From assembly GCA_023391185.1 (NCBI GenBank), contig JAEWBI010000007.1, positions 1 through 23,138 on the forward strand: 23,138 bases of DNA. The letters run 5' to 3'. Positions within the stretch are counted from its first letter, which is position 1. Each line of letters opens with the position of its first letter. The notes below the pieces were generated by a model. The model saw nothing but the letters and a program-made list of their open reading frames with translations. It made no database searches and was not told the DNA's origin. Below are positions 22,583-23,138 of this stretch, in pieces. The position numbers were made by a program, and so were the translations under genes. This DNA is from Bacillota bacterium (GTDB lineage Bacteria; Bacillota_I; Bacilli_A; RF39; UBA660).

Positions 22583-22602
22583 AAGACAAGGTTGGTGATA
22601 TT

Positions 22603-22869
22603 ATGTTATCTAGTATAGAAATAAATTATTTAAGTTATAGAGTTGTTCCGCTAATTCAAAATGGCAATTCTTTAGCAATACAAAATAAGCCTTTATTAGT
22701 TGAACCCGTTTCACCAATAAGTACTAATATTGGGTATAATTCTAATAATCCAAATAGTAATAGAGACATTATTAAACATAATAATCCTAATAAAAATGTG
22801 AGCGCAAATTTCAAAGAAGTGTTTGAAAACGAGTTAGCAAAAACTAAAAGAATTGGGATAAAAATATAA
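22603..22869 (+). CDS. Hypothetical 88-residue protein
   Basis: Starts MLSSIEINYLSYRVVPLIQNG, with GGTTGGTGA a few bases before the ATG. There is no signal peptide, membrane helix or known motif. The N-terminal half is hydrophobic-alternating and may form strands; the middle is very Asn/Pro/Ser-rich and likely disordered (NIGYNSNNPNSNRD, HNNPNKN). The C-terminus is a short basic-acidic helix (FKEVFENELAKTKRIGIKI). I do not recognise it. It stands between the amidase and a T-box leader, with a plausible promoter and ribosome binding site, which supports a real gene. No terminator separates it from the T-box, so part of that leader may be transcribed by read-through. Confidence 0.6.
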   Translation: MLSSIEINYLSYRVVPLIQNGNSLAIQNKPLLVEPVSPISTNIGYNSNNPNSNRDIIKHNNPNKNVSANFKEVFENELAKTKRIGIKI

Positions 22870-22873
22870 ATTT

Positions 22874-23073
22874 GATAGTGATAAATAATAGTAGTTATTT
22901 AAATGGTAATAAGAAAGATAGTGGTGATGAAAACTATCCGAAATTAAATAATGAATTACATATTTTGAATCAAAGCGTTACTTGCGTTAAAAGTTTAAGA
23001 GCATAGATTTCTATGAAATAAGGTGGTACCGCTATATAAATATATAGTCCTTATATTCATAGGAATTTTTTTT
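22874..23073 (+). promoter_or_regulatory. T-box riboswitch leader
   Basis: The T-box AAGGTGGTACCGC is at 23020-23032. The antiterminator is canonical: ATAAGG (23018-23023) pairs with CCTTAT (23049-23054), leaving the 7-nt bulge TGGTACC that binds the tRNA CCA end, above which 23031-23037 pairs with 23042-23048. The competing terminator hairpin uses 23048-23064 and ends in eight T (23066-23073). Stem I is visible upstream: AGTA loop-E strand (22890-22893), GTTATTTAA (22894-22902) paired with TTAAATAAT (22944-22952), an AG-rich bulge AAGAAAG (22911-22917), and a distal hairpin 22917-22938. The specifier strand is GAATTACA (22953-22960); TAC (Tyr) followed by A fits best, with ATT (Ile) and TTA (Leu) as alternatives. 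The 5' end is uncertain. It senses uncharged tRNA and turns on the next gene. Confidence 0.88.
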
Positions 23074-23083
23074 GGAGGTAGTA

Positions 23084-23138
23084 ATGGTTAAAATAGAAAG
23101 GTTAATATTTGATCTTGATAATACACTTATATTATGGA
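23084..23138 (+). CDS. HAD-superfamily hydrolase (N-terminus only; cut by window end)
   Basis: Eighteen codons are present: MVKIERLIFDLDNTLILW. FDLDNT is HAD motif I (DxDxT/V), with the nucleophile and general acid Asp residues, so the product is a phosphatase or phosphomutase-like hydrolase of the HAD family, probably subfamily I. GGAGG lies 7 nt before the ATG, just after the T-box terminator T run, so expression should depend on the T-box. The substrate cannot be told from this piece. Confidence 0.8.
   Translation, partial: MVKIERLIFDLDNTLILW

Overview
This is an AT-rich, gene-dense chromosomal segment from a walled, low-GC member of the Bacillota. The evidence is the gene set and order (dnaD-nth, recU-ponA, gpsB-rnpB, rodZ-pgsA-recA-rny, rimP-nusA-ylxR-infB, rbfA), a type B RNase P RNA, a Gram-positive LexA box, AGGAGG/AGGTG ribosome binding sites and a T-box leader. 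TGA is used as a stop (nth and the deacetylase end in it), so the Mycoplasma code does not apply. The neighbourhoods match those of Bacillus subtilis but are pared down (no ypoC, cinA, ylxQ or ylxP). That would fit an uncultured gut Bacilli lineage (RF39 or Erysipelotrichia-like), but this is an inference and the genus cannot be read from the sequence.

Layout. 1-1340: 3' part of a surface protein with BspA-type leucine-rich repeats and an ALK-like glycine-rich domain. 1412-2675: dnaD-nth. 2689-6268 (minus): recU-ponA, convergent with nth across a shared terminator. 6432-7290: a possible 30-residue ORF, then gpsB running directly into rnpB. 7315-8384: rodZ-pgsA. 8472-9609: LexA-boxed recA. 9667-10406: zinc-ribbon/TM2 gene coupled to a DUF2752 gene. 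10531-12084: rny. 12144-12617: small membrane-anchored protein, convergent with a CPBP-family protease gene (12660-13361, minus). 13415-17280: rimP-nusA-ylxR-infB behind a strong leader hairpin. 17346-20331: lipoprotein polysaccharide deacetylase and a five-repeat protein of unknown function. 20414-20773: rbfA. 20845-22548: cell-wall amidase with Ig-like domains. 22603-22869: orphan 88-residue protein. 22874-23073: T-box leader ahead of a HAD-family hydrolase cut by the window end.

The genes form three themes: cell-wall growth and division (ponA, gpsB, rodZ, deacetylase, amidase), DNA replication and repair (dnaD, nth, recU, recA), and RNA metabolism and translation (rnpB, rny, rimP, nusA, ylxR, infB, rbfA). 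Most transcription units are short and bounded by intrinsic terminators whose stems often contain the stop codon of the gene.

No CRISPR array, insertion sequence, prophage or obvious new defence system was seen. The points most worth following are the five-repeat helical protein, the N-domain-only RimP, the second start site and extra membrane hairpin of the penicillin-binding protein, the gpsB stop codon lying inside RNase P helix P1, the NusA-operon leader hairpin, and the T-box in front of a HAD gene.
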